A stretch of 64,000 nt of DNA from Nisaea sp. (GTDB lineage Bacteria; Pseudomonadota; Alphaproteobacteria; Thalassobaculales; Thalassobaculaceae): NCBI RefSeq assembly GCF_034670185.1, contig NZ_JAXMNY010000002.1, positions 620,001-684,000 on the forward strand, written 5' to 3'. How positions within the stretch are numbered: position 1 is the stretch's first letter; each line of letters begins with the position of its first letter. This document shows, in pieces, positions 1-7,165 of the stretch. Below the pieces are notes generated by a model, which made no database searches, had not been told where the DNA came from, and saw nothing but the letters and a program-made list of their open reading frames with translations. The position numbers were made by a program, and so were the translations under genes.

Positions 1-99
1 CTCCTTCAACACATCCCAGAACGCCTCTTCCAGCGATACGGAGGTGACATGGCCGGAGACCGTCACGGTCCTTTTGCGTATGCGCGCCGGGTCCGGCAT
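1..99 (-). CDS. Ribbon-helix-helix domain protein (partial, runs off left edge)
   Basis: Only the first 33 codons are in the window; the gene continues past base 1. The start is the ATG whose complement lies at 97-99. The visible residues, beginning MPDPARIRKRTVTVSGHVTS and followed by VSLEEAFWDVLKE, match the N-terminal pattern of the RHH_4 type of ribbon-helix-helix proteins, in which a short basic strand is followed by a helix with an F-W pair. Such proteins are usually small DNA-binding regulators. The gene starts 5 bases upstream of the stop of the RlmD-like gene's reading direction partner, so the two are probably cotranscribed on the minus strand. Function beyond DNA binding cannot be stated. 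Confidence 0.6.
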   Translation of the reverse strand, partial: MPDPARIRKRTVTVSGHVTSVSLEEAFWDVLKE

Positions 100-104
100 C
101 CCGA

Positions 105-1487
105 TCACCCGTCACGCCGAACGAAATGGGCAACAAGCTCGATATGCGGCGTCCAGAGAAACTGGTCGATCGGGGTGACCTCAACGCAGTCGTAACCGCC
201 ATCCACCAGCGTCCGTGCGTCCCGGGCAAAAGTCGCCGGATTGCAGGACACATAGACGATCCGCTGCACCTTCGATTCCGCCAGCGCGACCGCCTGCTCC
301 CGGGCGCCGGCGCGGGGCGGATCAAGCACCACAGCATCGAACTTGCCGAGTTCCTTTCCGGCAAAGGGGCGCTGGGTCAGGTCGCGCCGCTCGGTCCGGA
401 CACGGCCGCCGAGCCTGGCCGCATCGGCGCCAGACCGGATCGCCGCGAGCAGACTATCATCGCCTTCCACCGCGAGCCGCTCCGCCGTTCCGTCCAGCGC
501 AAGGCACAGGGTGCCGCATCCGGCATAAAGATCGAGCACAGAGCGGGCGCCGTCGGTACCTTCGCGGACCAGCTGCTGAATCGCCGCCTCGCCATCCACC
601 GTCGCCTGCAGAAAAGCGCCAGGCGGCGGCGCCACGGAAACCGGACCGAACTTGATCGTCGGCGTGCGGCGCTGGGCCAGCGGCACCGGGTCCGGCAGAG
701 TGTCGCCCTCGGCATGATAGGAGAGCCGGGTCAAATCCTGCTCTTCGGCGAAGGCCGCGAGCCGCTCGCGGAAATCGAGATCGGGGTGGTCCGGCAGGCG
801 GAGCAGCAGATCAAGCCCGTTATCCAGCTCGTTCACCACGCAATCGACGGATTGCCCGGACTCCAGCACATCGGCGAAAAGCTGCCGCAGCGGCGCCATC
901 AGGGCGAAGACGGCCGGCCGCAGGACCGGACATTCGCGGATCTCGACAATCCGGTTGCTGCCGCGTTCATGAAAACCGGCGACCAGTTTCTTGCCGGTCA
1001 TGCGGAGCACGAAATCGGCCCTGCGCCGGGCGCCGGGCGCGCAGGTCCGCAGCGCCGCGACCGGCACCGACCCGAGGCCGGCGCGGCCAAGATATTGCGT
1101 CACCTGATCCCGCTTCCAGGCCTGATAAGCGCCAGTCTCCAGATGCTGCACGGCGCAACCGCCGCAGATCATGAAATGCTCGCAGGCCGGATCGACCCGT
1201 TCCGGAGCCGGCTCCACCAGCTCGATCAGATCGCAGGCCACGCCCTCGCCACGGTCGGACACCGGGCGCACCCGGACCCGCTCGCCGGGCAAGGCAAAGG
1301 GAATGAAAAGCGGACGGGTCTCGCTGACATAGCCGGTCTTGATCTCAGCCTGGGCCAACCCGTCGCCGCGCCCGCCAAGCCGCTCGACCACAACTTCGAG
1401 GAGCGGCGTATTCGCTGGATATCCCCGACGTTGTGCCGGCCGTTGTGCCGGCCGGCCCCGCTTGCTTCTCTGCCGTCCTCGGCCCAT
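105..1487 (-). CDS. 23S rRNA (uracil-5) methyltransferase family protein, RlmD/TrmA type
   Basis: A 460-residue SAM-dependent methyltransferase that should methylate a uracil at C5 in rRNA or tRNA. From N to C it has a basic tail, a TRAM RNA-binding domain (about residues 25-95), an iron-sulfur type cysteine cluster (ICGGCAVQH near residue 107), a Rossmann SAM motif (DLYAGCGTL), the DPPRAG motif and the catalytic cysteine in YVSCNPATF. All hallmarks of the RumA/TrmA family are present. I chose the ATG at 1485-1487 because AAAGGG lies 8 bases before it; a GTG at 1529 would add 14 residues. Which paralogue it is (RlmC, RlmD or TrmA) cannot be decided by eye. It is divergent from the DUF2946 gene. 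Confidence 0.9.
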   Translation of the reverse strand: MGRGRQRSKRGRPAQRPAQRRGYPANTPLLEVVVERLGGRGDGLAQAEIKTGYVSETRPLFIPFALPGERVRVRPVSDRGEGVACDLIELVEPAPERVDPACEHFMICGGCAVQHLETGAYQAWKRDQVTQYLGRAGLGSVPVAALRTCAPGARRRADFVLRMTGKKLVAGFHERGSNRIVEIRECPVLRPAVFALMAPLRQLFADVLESGQSVDCVVNELDNGLDLLLRLPDHPDLDFRERLAAFAEEQDLTRLSYHAEGDTLPDPVPLAQRRTPTIKFGPVSVAPPPGAFLQATVDGEAAIQQLVREGTDGARSVLDLYAGCGTLCLALDGTAERLAVEGDDSLLAAIRSGADAARLGGRVRTERRDLTQRPFAGKELGKFDAVVLDPPRAGAREQAVALAESKVQRIVYVSCNPATFARDARTLVDGGYDCVEVTPIDQFLWTPHIELVAHFVRRDG

Positions 1488-1557
1488 AAAGCGCGCCCTT
1501 TCTGCATGCGACGTATGGCGCCTAACCACTTCCGGCGGCGCCTGCTATGGTGATGAC

Positions 1558-1980
1558 ATGCGACATGCCACGCTGACAACAACCGAACTGCGGAATCCGG
1601 CGGGACACAGCCATGCCCGGCGTCGGATGATTGCGGCTGTTTTTGGCATTCTGGCTCTGCTGACACAGGCCGGGTTCACGCTCGGTGCCTCCGCCGCCCT
1701 CACTGCGACGCCTCCGGGCAGCCTTACGGCGGACCTCGCCGAACTCTGCCTTGGCGCCATCGATGATGCTGCCGGCGGCCGGAAAGACAGCCAGCAGGAA
1801 AACGCACCCGATTGCAATCATTGCACGCTCTGCGGCGTGGCAGCGGCCACGACCATGCCTTCCGGCAATCCGGACACGGCCGGGCGGATCTCCGCGGCTA
1901 GCCATCTCGCGACGGGGCTATATCAGGCCGATCGTCAGAGTTTCACCCGGTTCCGCAATCCCCGGGCCCCTCCCGCCTGA
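1558..1980 (+). CDS. DUF2946-like secreted or membrane protein
   Basis: A 140-residue protein with a basic N-terminus, one strong hydrophobic segment (about residues 23-43, which may be a signal peptide) and a CNHCTLCG cysteine cluster near residue 85. This layout matches DUF2946 proteins, which are often found beside copper genes. The next gene, 68 bases downstream on the same strand, encodes a PCuAC copper chaperone, which supports a role in metal handling. The cysteine pair could bind copper; this is inference. The start was set at the ATG 70 bases from the divergent methyltransferase start; an in-frame upstream extension would run into that gene. Confidence 0.6.
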   Translation: MRHATLTTTELRNPAGHSHARRRMIAAVFGILALLTQAGFTLGASAALTATPPGSLTADLAELCLGAIDDAAGGRKDSQQENAPDCNHCTLCGVAAATTMPSGNPDTAGRISAASHLATGLYQADRQSFTRFRNPRAPPA

Positions 1981-2048
1981 GCTTTCAATTCAGCTTGAAG
2001 ACAAGCGGCGTCACTGACGCCGCGCCCCAAAAATTGAAAGACAGATCA

Positions 2049-2564
2049 ATGATCCAGTTTGCAAAAATCGCCACGCGGTTCGCCGCACTCGCCATCGTTA
2101 CCCTGCCCCTGTTCGGCGGCATTGCCTCAGCCGAAGAGTTCAAGGTGGGCGACATCACGGTCGAACATCCCTGGGCCCGGGCCACACCCGGCCGCGCCAA
2201 GAACGGCGCCGCCTTCATGAAACTCGAAAATCATGGCGGGGCGGATGACCGCCTGATGGCAGCGTCCGGCGACGTTGCCAGCCGGGTCGAGCTGCACACC
2301 CATCTGCATGAGAACGGGGTGATGAAAATGCGGCCGAGCGGCCCTATCACGGTCCCGGCGCACGGCCATGCTATGCTGGAGCCCGGTAGCTTTCACGTCA
2401 TGATGATCGGCCTGAAGGCACCGCTGGTGGAAGGCGAGATGTTCCCGCTGACCCTGACCTTCGAGAAGTCCGGTTCGGTAAAGATCAACGTCATGGTCAA
2501 GGCCGTCGGGGCGGGCGCCGGGAACATGGGCATGAAACATGGTCACGGCATGAAAAAGAACTGA
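2049..2564 (+). CDS. Periplasmic copper chaperone PCuAC (DUF461)
   Basis: A 171-residue exported protein. The first about 26 residues form a signal peptide ending near ASAEE. The mature part starts with the typical VEHPWARATPG motif and carries the copper site: a His in ELHTHLHENG, then VMKMRP, then a His-x-Met type stretch in GSFHVMMIGLK. PCuAC proteins pass Cu(I) to the CuA site of cytochrome c oxidase in the periplasm. The C-terminus adds a Met/His-rich tail (MGMKHGHGMKKN) that may give extra copper binding. I started at the ATG in front of the signal peptide; an earlier in-frame ATG at 1995 would add 18 residues with no clear purpose. Confidence 0.88.
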   Translation: MIQFAKIATRFAALAIVTLPLFGGIASAEEFKVGDITVEHPWARATPGRAKNGAAFMKLENHGGADDRLMAASGDVASRVELHTHLHENGVMKMRPSGPITVPAHGHAMLEPGSFHVMMIGLKAPLVEGEMFPLTLTFEKSGSVKINVMVKAVGAGAGNMGMKHGHGMKKN

Positions 2565-2585
2565 TCCGCCTTGCGCGGGAAGCGG

Positions 2586-2996
2586 TCAGGCGGGATCTTC
2601 CTGCCTGATCGTTCCCGGACGGGTCGCGATCCAGGTCGCGACAAGCGCCAGAGTGACACCGGTCGCCGCCGCCAGTCGCCAGTCCTCCAGCACAAAGCCC
2701 CAGAGCAGCGCGAAGGAAAAGCCGATCATCGTCACGGCGGCGATCTTGGCCCGCGGCGGGATCACCCCATGCTCATGCCAGGCGCGCACGCCGCTGCCGA
2801 AATGCGGATGGTTGTAGAGCCAGAGATGGAACCGTTCGGAAGAGCGGGAAAAAGCCCAGACCGCAATCAGCAGAAACAGCGTCCCCGGCAATCCCGGCAG
2901 CACGATACCGGCAACACCCAGCACTGTGCAAAGCATGCCGACGCAAAGCAGCACATAGCGCCAAGGGCCGCATATGGTTTTCGGGGTTTCGCTCAA
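2586..2996 (-). CDS. YbaN family (DUF454) inner membrane protein
   Basis: A 136-residue integral membrane protein of the YbaN/DUF454 family, whose biochemical role is unknown. It has two close hydrophobic segments near the N-terminus (about 14-50), the family-typical loop FHLWLYNHPHFG followed by RAWHEHGVIPPRAK (about 56-84), and two more hydrophobic segments to the end. Length fits the family. It is convergent with the copper chaperone gene, with only 21 bases between the two stops, and is followed on the same strand by the S24 repressor upstream. Nothing in the sequence points to a pathway. Confidence 0.8.
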   Translation of the reverse strand: MSETPKTICGPWRYVLLCVGMLCTVLGVAGIVLPGLPGTLFLLIAVWAFSRSSERFHLWLYNHPHFGSGVRAWHEHGVIPPRAKIAAVTMIGFSFALLWGFVLEDWRLAAATGVTLALVATWIATRPGTIRQEDPA

Positions 2997-3075
2997 CTCT
3001 CGTCTCCGCGCGTTCTGGCTCGCGCGCCGATTATGGTACCGACCCGTTAAAAATTAGTTCGGGCCTGGCATTTTC

Positions 3076-3798
3076 CTAGAGGCGCCGGGCGAACCATATC
3101 ACGCGGCCGACTATATTCACTTCTTCAATCGTCCGTTCGTAATCCTGATATCGCGGGCTTTCCGAGCGGATCAGCACCCGTGGCGGGTCGCTGTTGGGAA
3201 TATATTCGAGCTGCTTGGCAACCAGACCGATACCGTCATGCAGTACGAAAATACCCGGCGGCGAAGGGGCGGTGCGGCTGAGATCGATCATCACCTTGTC
3301 GCCGGAATACAGCACCGGCTCCATGGAATCGCCGTCGATGGAAATCACCCGGAGATCCCGGGCCGATGCCCGCAGCTCATACCGAAGCCAGCCCGCGTCG
3401 AAATACCAGTCGTTGCCGCCCGGCTCCTGTTCGAGATTGGCGCCGCCACCGGCCGATGCGGAAATCCGGACTTCCGGAACCGCGACGACCCCCGCCGGAT
3501 CGACAGACCCGGAGCCGGAAAAAGGCGGCATGATCGCTGAAGGGCCGATCCGGCGCGCCGGAGAAGGCGGAGATGCCGCCCCCTGCTCCGGCCGCAGAAC
3601 AGCCTCGTCGACGCCGAGATGCCGGGCCAGCGCATACCGCACGTCCTCCGGCAACTTCCGTGGCGTTCCCCGATTGATGAATTGATGCAAGTAGGCGTGA
3701 TTCTTGCCACAAGCCAGCGAGGCCTTCTTCAGATCCGTCGGCGGATCACGATGCGCCACCAATTCCAGGATGCGCTTTCGCTGGAGATCGAGCTTCAT
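3076..3798 (-). CDS. S24 family LexA-like repressor (XRE-type HTH plus self-cleaving peptidase)
   Basis: A 240-residue transcriptional regulator. Residues 1-70 form a helix-turn-helix DNA-binding region; residues about 108-240 form an S24 peptidase domain. The Ser-Lys dyad of autocleavage is visible: Ser158 in IDGDSMEP and Lys195 in LVAKQLE. A probable Ala-Gly cleavage bond lies at residues 116-117 (ASAGGG). Such proteins are phage repressors or SOS-type regulators that cut themselves when bound to activated RecA. It is divergent from the forward phage gene block, separated by 226 bases, so it is the obvious candidate regulator of that block. Stand-alone S24 regulators also exist in this group, so the link to the phage genes is inference. 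Confidence 0.85.
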   Translation of the reverse strand: MKLDLQRKRILELVAHRDPPTDLKKASLACGKNHAYLHQFINRGTPRKLPEDVRYALARHLGVDEAVLRPEQGAASPPSPARRIGPSAIMPPFSGSGSVDPAGVVAVPEVRISASAGGGANLEQEPGGNDWYFDAGWLRYELRASARDLRVISIDGDSMEPVLYSGDKVMIDLSRTAPSPPGIFVLHDGIGLVAKQLEYIPNSDPPRVLIRSESPRYQDYERTIEEVNIVGRVIWFARRL

Positions 3799-4024
3799 AA
3801 CCGGAACCTAAACTTCCACAATCGGATGATCAAGAGTTTTTTTCCTATTGCCGAATTTTAATCTTTCGCCTAGAACAACCTAAGCGTCAGTGGCAAAGGA
3901 ATTTTTTGACCGGGAAAATCCGATCTCGTCGCAACTTAACGCTTTCAGCGCAGAAAAGCCACGCCCACATCTTTAACGACGCCTGTTCATCGCGACGCTG
4001 ATCGGTTCCGATTGGAGGGAGTCA

Positions 4025-4441
4025 ATGACGAGCACGCAGATTGTGCCGGATCCAAAATGGATCAAACACTACCTGAAAGAAGCAGCGGACACTTTGCACC
4101 GATTGCCACGGGCATATGGCAAAGCCCGGCTCACAGCATGGCCGGATGTGGCGCAAAACAGCTTTGCGCATGAAATGTCACCGGGAAGAACACGGCCGGC
4201 ATCACCAAGCCCGGCGGCCATCGACCGGCTTGATGAAAGCCTCGGCTGGATGTTCGCCTGCGATCAGGAGCAACGGATCGTGGTCTGGGCCCGGGCTTGC
4301 GGCGTCGCCTGGCGAAAACTGGAGGATATTGACGGGCGCAGTCACGTCACGCTGCGCCGGATAGAGGACCGGGGACTGGCCGCAATCCGCGACCGGCTTC
4401 GAAAGACACCCCCGCCGCACGTTTTTCGCAGGCCCGATTAA
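4025..4441 (+). CDS. DUF6362-like HTH protein at the head of the phage cluster
   Basis: A 138-residue protein. The middle part (SPAAIDRLDESLGWM, about residues 62-76) and the following VVWARACGVAWRKLE with a terminal helix of Arg-rich character match DUF6362 proteins, which look like a shortened sigma-like or helix-turn-helix domain and commonly lie just upstream of terminase genes in alphaproteobacterial phages. It may control late gene expression; that is inference from position. The start has a strong ribosome site (GGAGGG, 6 bases before ATG). The stop codon lies inside a palindromic element (4435-4462). Confidence 0.65.
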   Translation: MTSTQIVPDPKWIKHYLKEAADTLHRLPRAYGKARLTAWPDVAQNSFAHEMSPGRTRPASPSPAAIDRLDESLGWMFACDQEQRIVVWARACGVAWRKLEDIDGRSHVTLRRIEDRGLAAIRDRLRKTPPPHVFRRPD

Positions 4442-4462
4442 TCGGTTTTTTCCGATTAATCG
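4435..4462. promoter_or_regulatory. Perfect inverted repeat built of two CGATTAATCG palindromes
   Basis: The sequence CGATTAATCGG, a spacer of six T, then CCGATTAATCG is a perfect 11-bp inverted repeat. Each arm contains a 10-bp palindrome of its own, so the site offers two identical dyads 17 bases apart centre to centre, a common layout for two repressor dimers on nearly adjacent helical faces. It overlaps the stop of the upstream HTH gene and precedes the terminase genes by about 180 bases. The 14-mer from its centre recurs inverted at 4537-4550. Candidate binders are the S24 repressor or the DUF6362 protein; neither is shown. Confidence 0.5.
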
Positions 4463-4536
4463 AAACATCAATATGTTGATTTTAATGGATTAATTGCGAA
4501 TATCCCCTAAGTCAACATACATACAAATGACGCTCT

Positions 4537-4550
4537 ATCGGAAAAAACCG
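4537..4550 (-). promoter_or_regulatory. Inverted copy of the 4443-4456 operator-like 14-mer
   Basis: ATCGGAAAAAACCG at this place is the exact reverse complement of 4443-4456. The two copies lie 94 bases apart (start to start) in the AT-rich gap between the DUF6362 gene and the small terminase gene. A 14-base exact repeat in a 200-base gap of GC-rich genome is unlikely to be chance and suggests a regulator binding at both places, possibly with looping. Confidence 0.4.
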
Positions 4551-4593
4551 CTTTACAAGGTTTATAAAATCGGCTAAATACTATTCTATCGTC

Positions 4594-4630
4594 GGCGCCT
4601 TGTGGGAACACCCCGCAGGGCGCCTTTTTT
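4594..4630 (+). terminator. Rho-independent terminator in the leader of the terminase genes
   Basis: Bases 4594-4606 pair with 4611-4624 to give a stem of about 13 bp (with G-U pairs) closed by the tetraloop AACA and followed directly by six T. It ends 14 bases before the ATG of the small terminase. It could stop transcripts of the upstream HTH gene, but its place between the operator-like repeats and the late genes also fits an antitermination switch for the packaging and structural operon. Confidence 0.7.
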
Positions 4631-4644
4631 ATTGGGTGAAACGC

Positions 4645-5127
4645 ATGGCCGAATCCGCAGCCCGGACACGCAAGAAGCGGCATTTTCTGAAAGCTCTCGC
4701 CGAAACAGGAAATGTCAGTGAAGCCGCCCGCAAGGCGCGGCTCGATCGCAGCAATGCCTATCAGATAAGGCGCCAGGATCAGGCCTTCGCCGATGCCTGG
4801 GACGACGCACTGGACATGGCGGTCGACCTGCTTGAGGCCGAGGCCCGAAGCCGGGCCGTCGAGGGCGTGGAACAACCGCGTTTCCATCAAGGCAGGATCT
4901 GCGGGACGGTCCGGAAATATTCCGACTCGCTCCTGATGTTCCTATTGCGGGCACACCGCCCGGAAACTTTCCGGGAGGGCCGAGATGCCGGATCAGAAGA
5001 CCTGGAGCGCCACCTCAAAGGAGCCAAGGAAAAACTCGCCGCCCGCCTCAAAGCCCTGTCTCCACCCGCAACCGTGCCGGATGATGAGTCCGATGGAACG
5101 GACCCGGTTCCTGAGCGGGATCAGTGA
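4645..5127 (+). CDS. Terminase small subunit-like protein
   Basis: A 160-residue protein with a helix-turn-helix in its first 50 residues (FLKALAETGNVSEAARKA, then LDRSNAYQIRRQD), which is the typical DNA-recognition region of phage small terminases. The central part (YSDSLLMFLLRAHRPETFRE) is also seen in this family, and the C-terminus is charged and probably disordered. The protein recognises the packaging start on concatemeric DNA and hands it to the large subunit. Start: ATG at 4645, because the alternative upstream TTG at 4600 lies inside a terminator hairpin. It overlaps the start of the large terminase gene. Confidence 0.75.
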   Translation: MAESAARTRKKRHFLKALAETGNVSEAARKARLDRSNAYQIRRQDQAFADAWDDALDMAVDLLEAEARSRAVEGVEQPRFHQGRICGTVRKYSDSLLMFLLRAHRPETFREGRDAGSEDLERHLKGAKEKLAARLKALSPPATVPDDESDGTDPVPERDQ

Positions 5128-6352
5128 CGCCGAAGCCGCCCTTCTGCTATACGACTGGCCGTTCTGGGCGCGCGAGAAACAACTGCCGCCGGCCGGCGAC
5201 TGGCGTGTCTGGCTGATCTTGGCCGGGCGCGGATTCGGGAAAACCCGGACCGGCTCCGAATGGATCAGAGCCGCGCTCGAAAGCGGCCGCTGCCAGCGCG
5301 CAGCCGTCATTGGGGCCACCGCCGGTGATGTCCGCGACGTCATGGTCGAAGGCGAAAGCGGCCTGCTGGCCATTGCCCCGCCATGGGAACGGCCACACTA
5401 CGAGCCATCGAAGCGCCGGTTGACCTGGAAGTCCGGCAGCATCGCGACCTTGCTCTCGGCCGACGATCCGGACCAGGTGCGCGGACATCAGTTCGACATG
5501 GCCTGGGCCGACGAAATTGCCGCCTGGCCCCAGCCCGAAGCCTGGCACAACCTGATGATGGCCCTGCGGCTCGGCACCCGGCCGCAATGCATTGCAACCA
5601 CAACACCGCGTCCGAAGGACTGGCTGAAGCGTATCGCGGAGGCTGACGGCACAGTGCTGACCCGGGGCCGCAGCACGGAGAACCGTCTCAACCTTGCCCC
5701 GGGTTTCCTGGCCGCCATGGAAAGTGCCTATGGCGGCACCCGGCTTGGACGGCAGGAACTCGACGGTGAATTCCTGACCGATGTGCCGGGTGCATTGTGG
5801 CGCCGGGAGCGGCTGGAAGCCGCCCGCTTGGCCCCGGGAGAACAACCCGCTCTGGACCGCATCGTGGTCGCCATCGATCCGGCGGCAAGCCACCATTCCG
5901 CCTCGAACGAGACCGGCATCCTGGTCGCCGGACGCGCCGCCGAGACCGCTTTTGTACTGGAGGATCTTTCCGGACGGCTTGCCCCGAACGACTGGGCGGT
6001 CCGCGCCATCGACGCCTATCACCGGCATGCAGCGGATCGCATCGTCGCCGAGGTCAATCAGGGAGGAGACATGGTGGAGCAGGTGCTGCGCAGTGTCGAT
6101 CCGTCCGTCCCCCTGCGTCTGGTTCGTGCCAGCCGCGGCAAACAGACCCGGGCCGAGCCGGTTGCAGCCCTCTACGAACAGGGCCGCGTCCATCATGTCG
6201 GCCGCCTTGATTTGCTTGAGGATCAGATGTGCAGCTTCACCGGAGCATCGGGCGGCAATGGCTCACCCGACCGGGTGGATGCGCTTGTCTGGGCCCTGAC
6301 AGAACTTTTGCTGAGCCGAAACCGGACTCAGACCGGGCAATTCCTGGTTTGA
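5093..6352 (+). CDS. Terminase large subunit (DNA packaging ATPase-nuclease)
   Basis: A protein of about 419 residues that drives DNA into the prohead and cuts it. Near the N-terminus is the Walker A loop LAGRGFGKTRTG after WRVWLI; the Walker B acidic pair is in DMAWADEIA. The C-terminal half carries the RNase H-like nuclease, with the acidic strand VVAIDPAAS and the later EVNQGGDMVEQVL. The sequence ends VDALVWALTELLL, the usual end for large terminases of the gene transfer agent type. Start is uncertain: ATG codons at 5081, 5084 and 5093 all overlap the small terminase gene, and none has a strong ribosome site. Confidence 0.9.
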   Translation: MERTRFLSGISDAEAALLLYDWPFWAREKQLPPAGDWRVWLILAGRGFGKTRTGSEWIRAALESGRCQRAAVIGATAGDVRDVMVEGESGLLAIAPPWERPHYEPSKRRLTWKSGSIATLLSADDPDQVRGHQFDMAWADEIAAWPQPEAWHNLMMALRLGTRPQCIATTTPRPKDWLKRIAEADGTVLTRGRSTENRLNLAPGFLAAMESAYGGTRLGRQELDGEFLTDVPGALWRRERLEAARLAPGEQPALDRIVVAIDPAASHHSASNETGILVAGRAAETAFVLEDLSGRLAPNDWAVRAIDAYHRHAADRIVAEVNQGGDMVEQVLRSVDPSVPLRLVRASRGKQTRAEPVAALYEQGRVHHVGRLDLLEDQMCSFTGASGGNGSPDRVDALVWALTELLLSRNRTQTGQFLV

Positions 6353-6388
6353 GCCCAATCGAACCGAACCTGAACGCTTGGCCTTTGA

Positions 6389-6430
6389 GCCAGCCACTTG
6401 AGGCCAACCACTTGGGGCCAACCACTTGGG
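6389..6430 (+). repeat. Three tandem 14-bp units before an unknown gene
   Basis: Units at 6389-6402 (GCCAGCCACTTGAG), 6403-6416 and 6417-6430 (both GCCAACCACTTGGG) stand head to tail. The second and third are identical and the first differs at two positions. The array ends directly at the ribosome site of the next gene, so it forms its 5-prime leader. It may be replication slippage or a short regulatory array. Confidence 0.8.
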
Positions 6431-6440
6431 GAGGTGGGAG

Positions 6441-7142
6441 ATGCCTGTAATCGCGTACCTCGAAACAAGCGTCGGGCCCGGTACCGGGCAACCGCACGAT
6501 ATAGCTCTCGTTCAGGCCCTGCTCGCCCATATCAAGGACCTGTTCGGGCAACCCTACTGGCCAGGCGGGATCGATGGCGTCGCCAGCGATGCGCTGCTGG
6601 ATGCCATCAACCGTTTTCAGGAGGAATTCGGCCTGCTCGACGACGCCGGTGACGATATCCGCGCGGTGATCTCGCCGGCCTCCGTGACATTCCAGTGCCT
6701 GCGGGAAACAACGGCCCCTGTCCTCGCCGGTCTGCGCGCCGTGACCGGCACGCCTACTCTGTATGTTCCGCCCCGCTGCGGCGAGCAGGTCCTCGGGGTG
6801 ATGACCACGAAATTGCGCAGCCTGGGCTACCAGGGCAATGCCGTCCTGGGGCGGCGGCTGGCAGCCCTGGCCGAACGGGTTTTCGACAGGCACCGCTTCC
6901 TGATCAGGTTTCCGGCACCGGAAGACCGCAGTACCGGAACACAGCGTGTCCGGGTCCATTTTCACGGCCTGAAATGGCTGACCGAACAAGGACGGCTGAC
7001 GTCCTCGGAGCAGCCGCACAGCCCGGTTCCAGACGCCATCTGGTCCCTCGTCGCAGCGGAAACCCGACCTGTCGGGGGGCTGACGCCGGAACAGCTAAAC
7101 TATGCCGGCTGCCGGGAACTCTGGCTCAGGCATGACGGATAA
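6441..7142 (+). CDS. Phage protein with peptidoglycan-binding-like N-terminus
   Basis: A 233-residue protein of unknown function. Residues about 10-60 (VQALLAHIKDLFG, then GGIDGVASDALLDAINRFQ) follow the pattern of a peptidoglycan-binding-domain-1 repeat: a helix, a G-x-DG turn, a helix and an x-FQ end. The rest shows no family I recognise. There is no signal peptide and no visible hydrolase motif. It sits between the large terminase and the portal, an unusual site for a cell-wall protein. It could be a lysis or entry factor or a head-associated protein. ATG at 6441 is preceded by GAGGTGGGAG. Confidence 0.5.
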   Translation: MPVIAYLETSVGPGTGQPHDIALVQALLAHIKDLFGQPYWPGGIDGVASDALLDAINRFQEEFGLLDDAGDDIRAVISPASVTFQCLRETTAPVLAGLRAVTGTPTLYVPPRCGEQVLGVMTTKLRSLGYQGNAVLGRRLAALAERVFDRHRFLIRFPAPEDRSTGTQRVRVHFHGLKWLTEQGRLTSSEQPHSPVPDAIWSLVAAETRPVGGLTPEQLNYAGCRELWLRHDG

Positions 7143-7165
7143 GTATACCGCAGAAAGGCCAAAAA

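Noticed and set aside
126..1553. Long forward open frame opposite the rRNA methyltransferase gene
   Set aside because: It is the antisense shadow of a gene with complete catalytic motifs; its translation has no domain pattern.
6389..6430. Short CRISPR array
   Set aside because: Units are 14 bases, directly adjacent and without spacers, so it is a simple tandem repeat.
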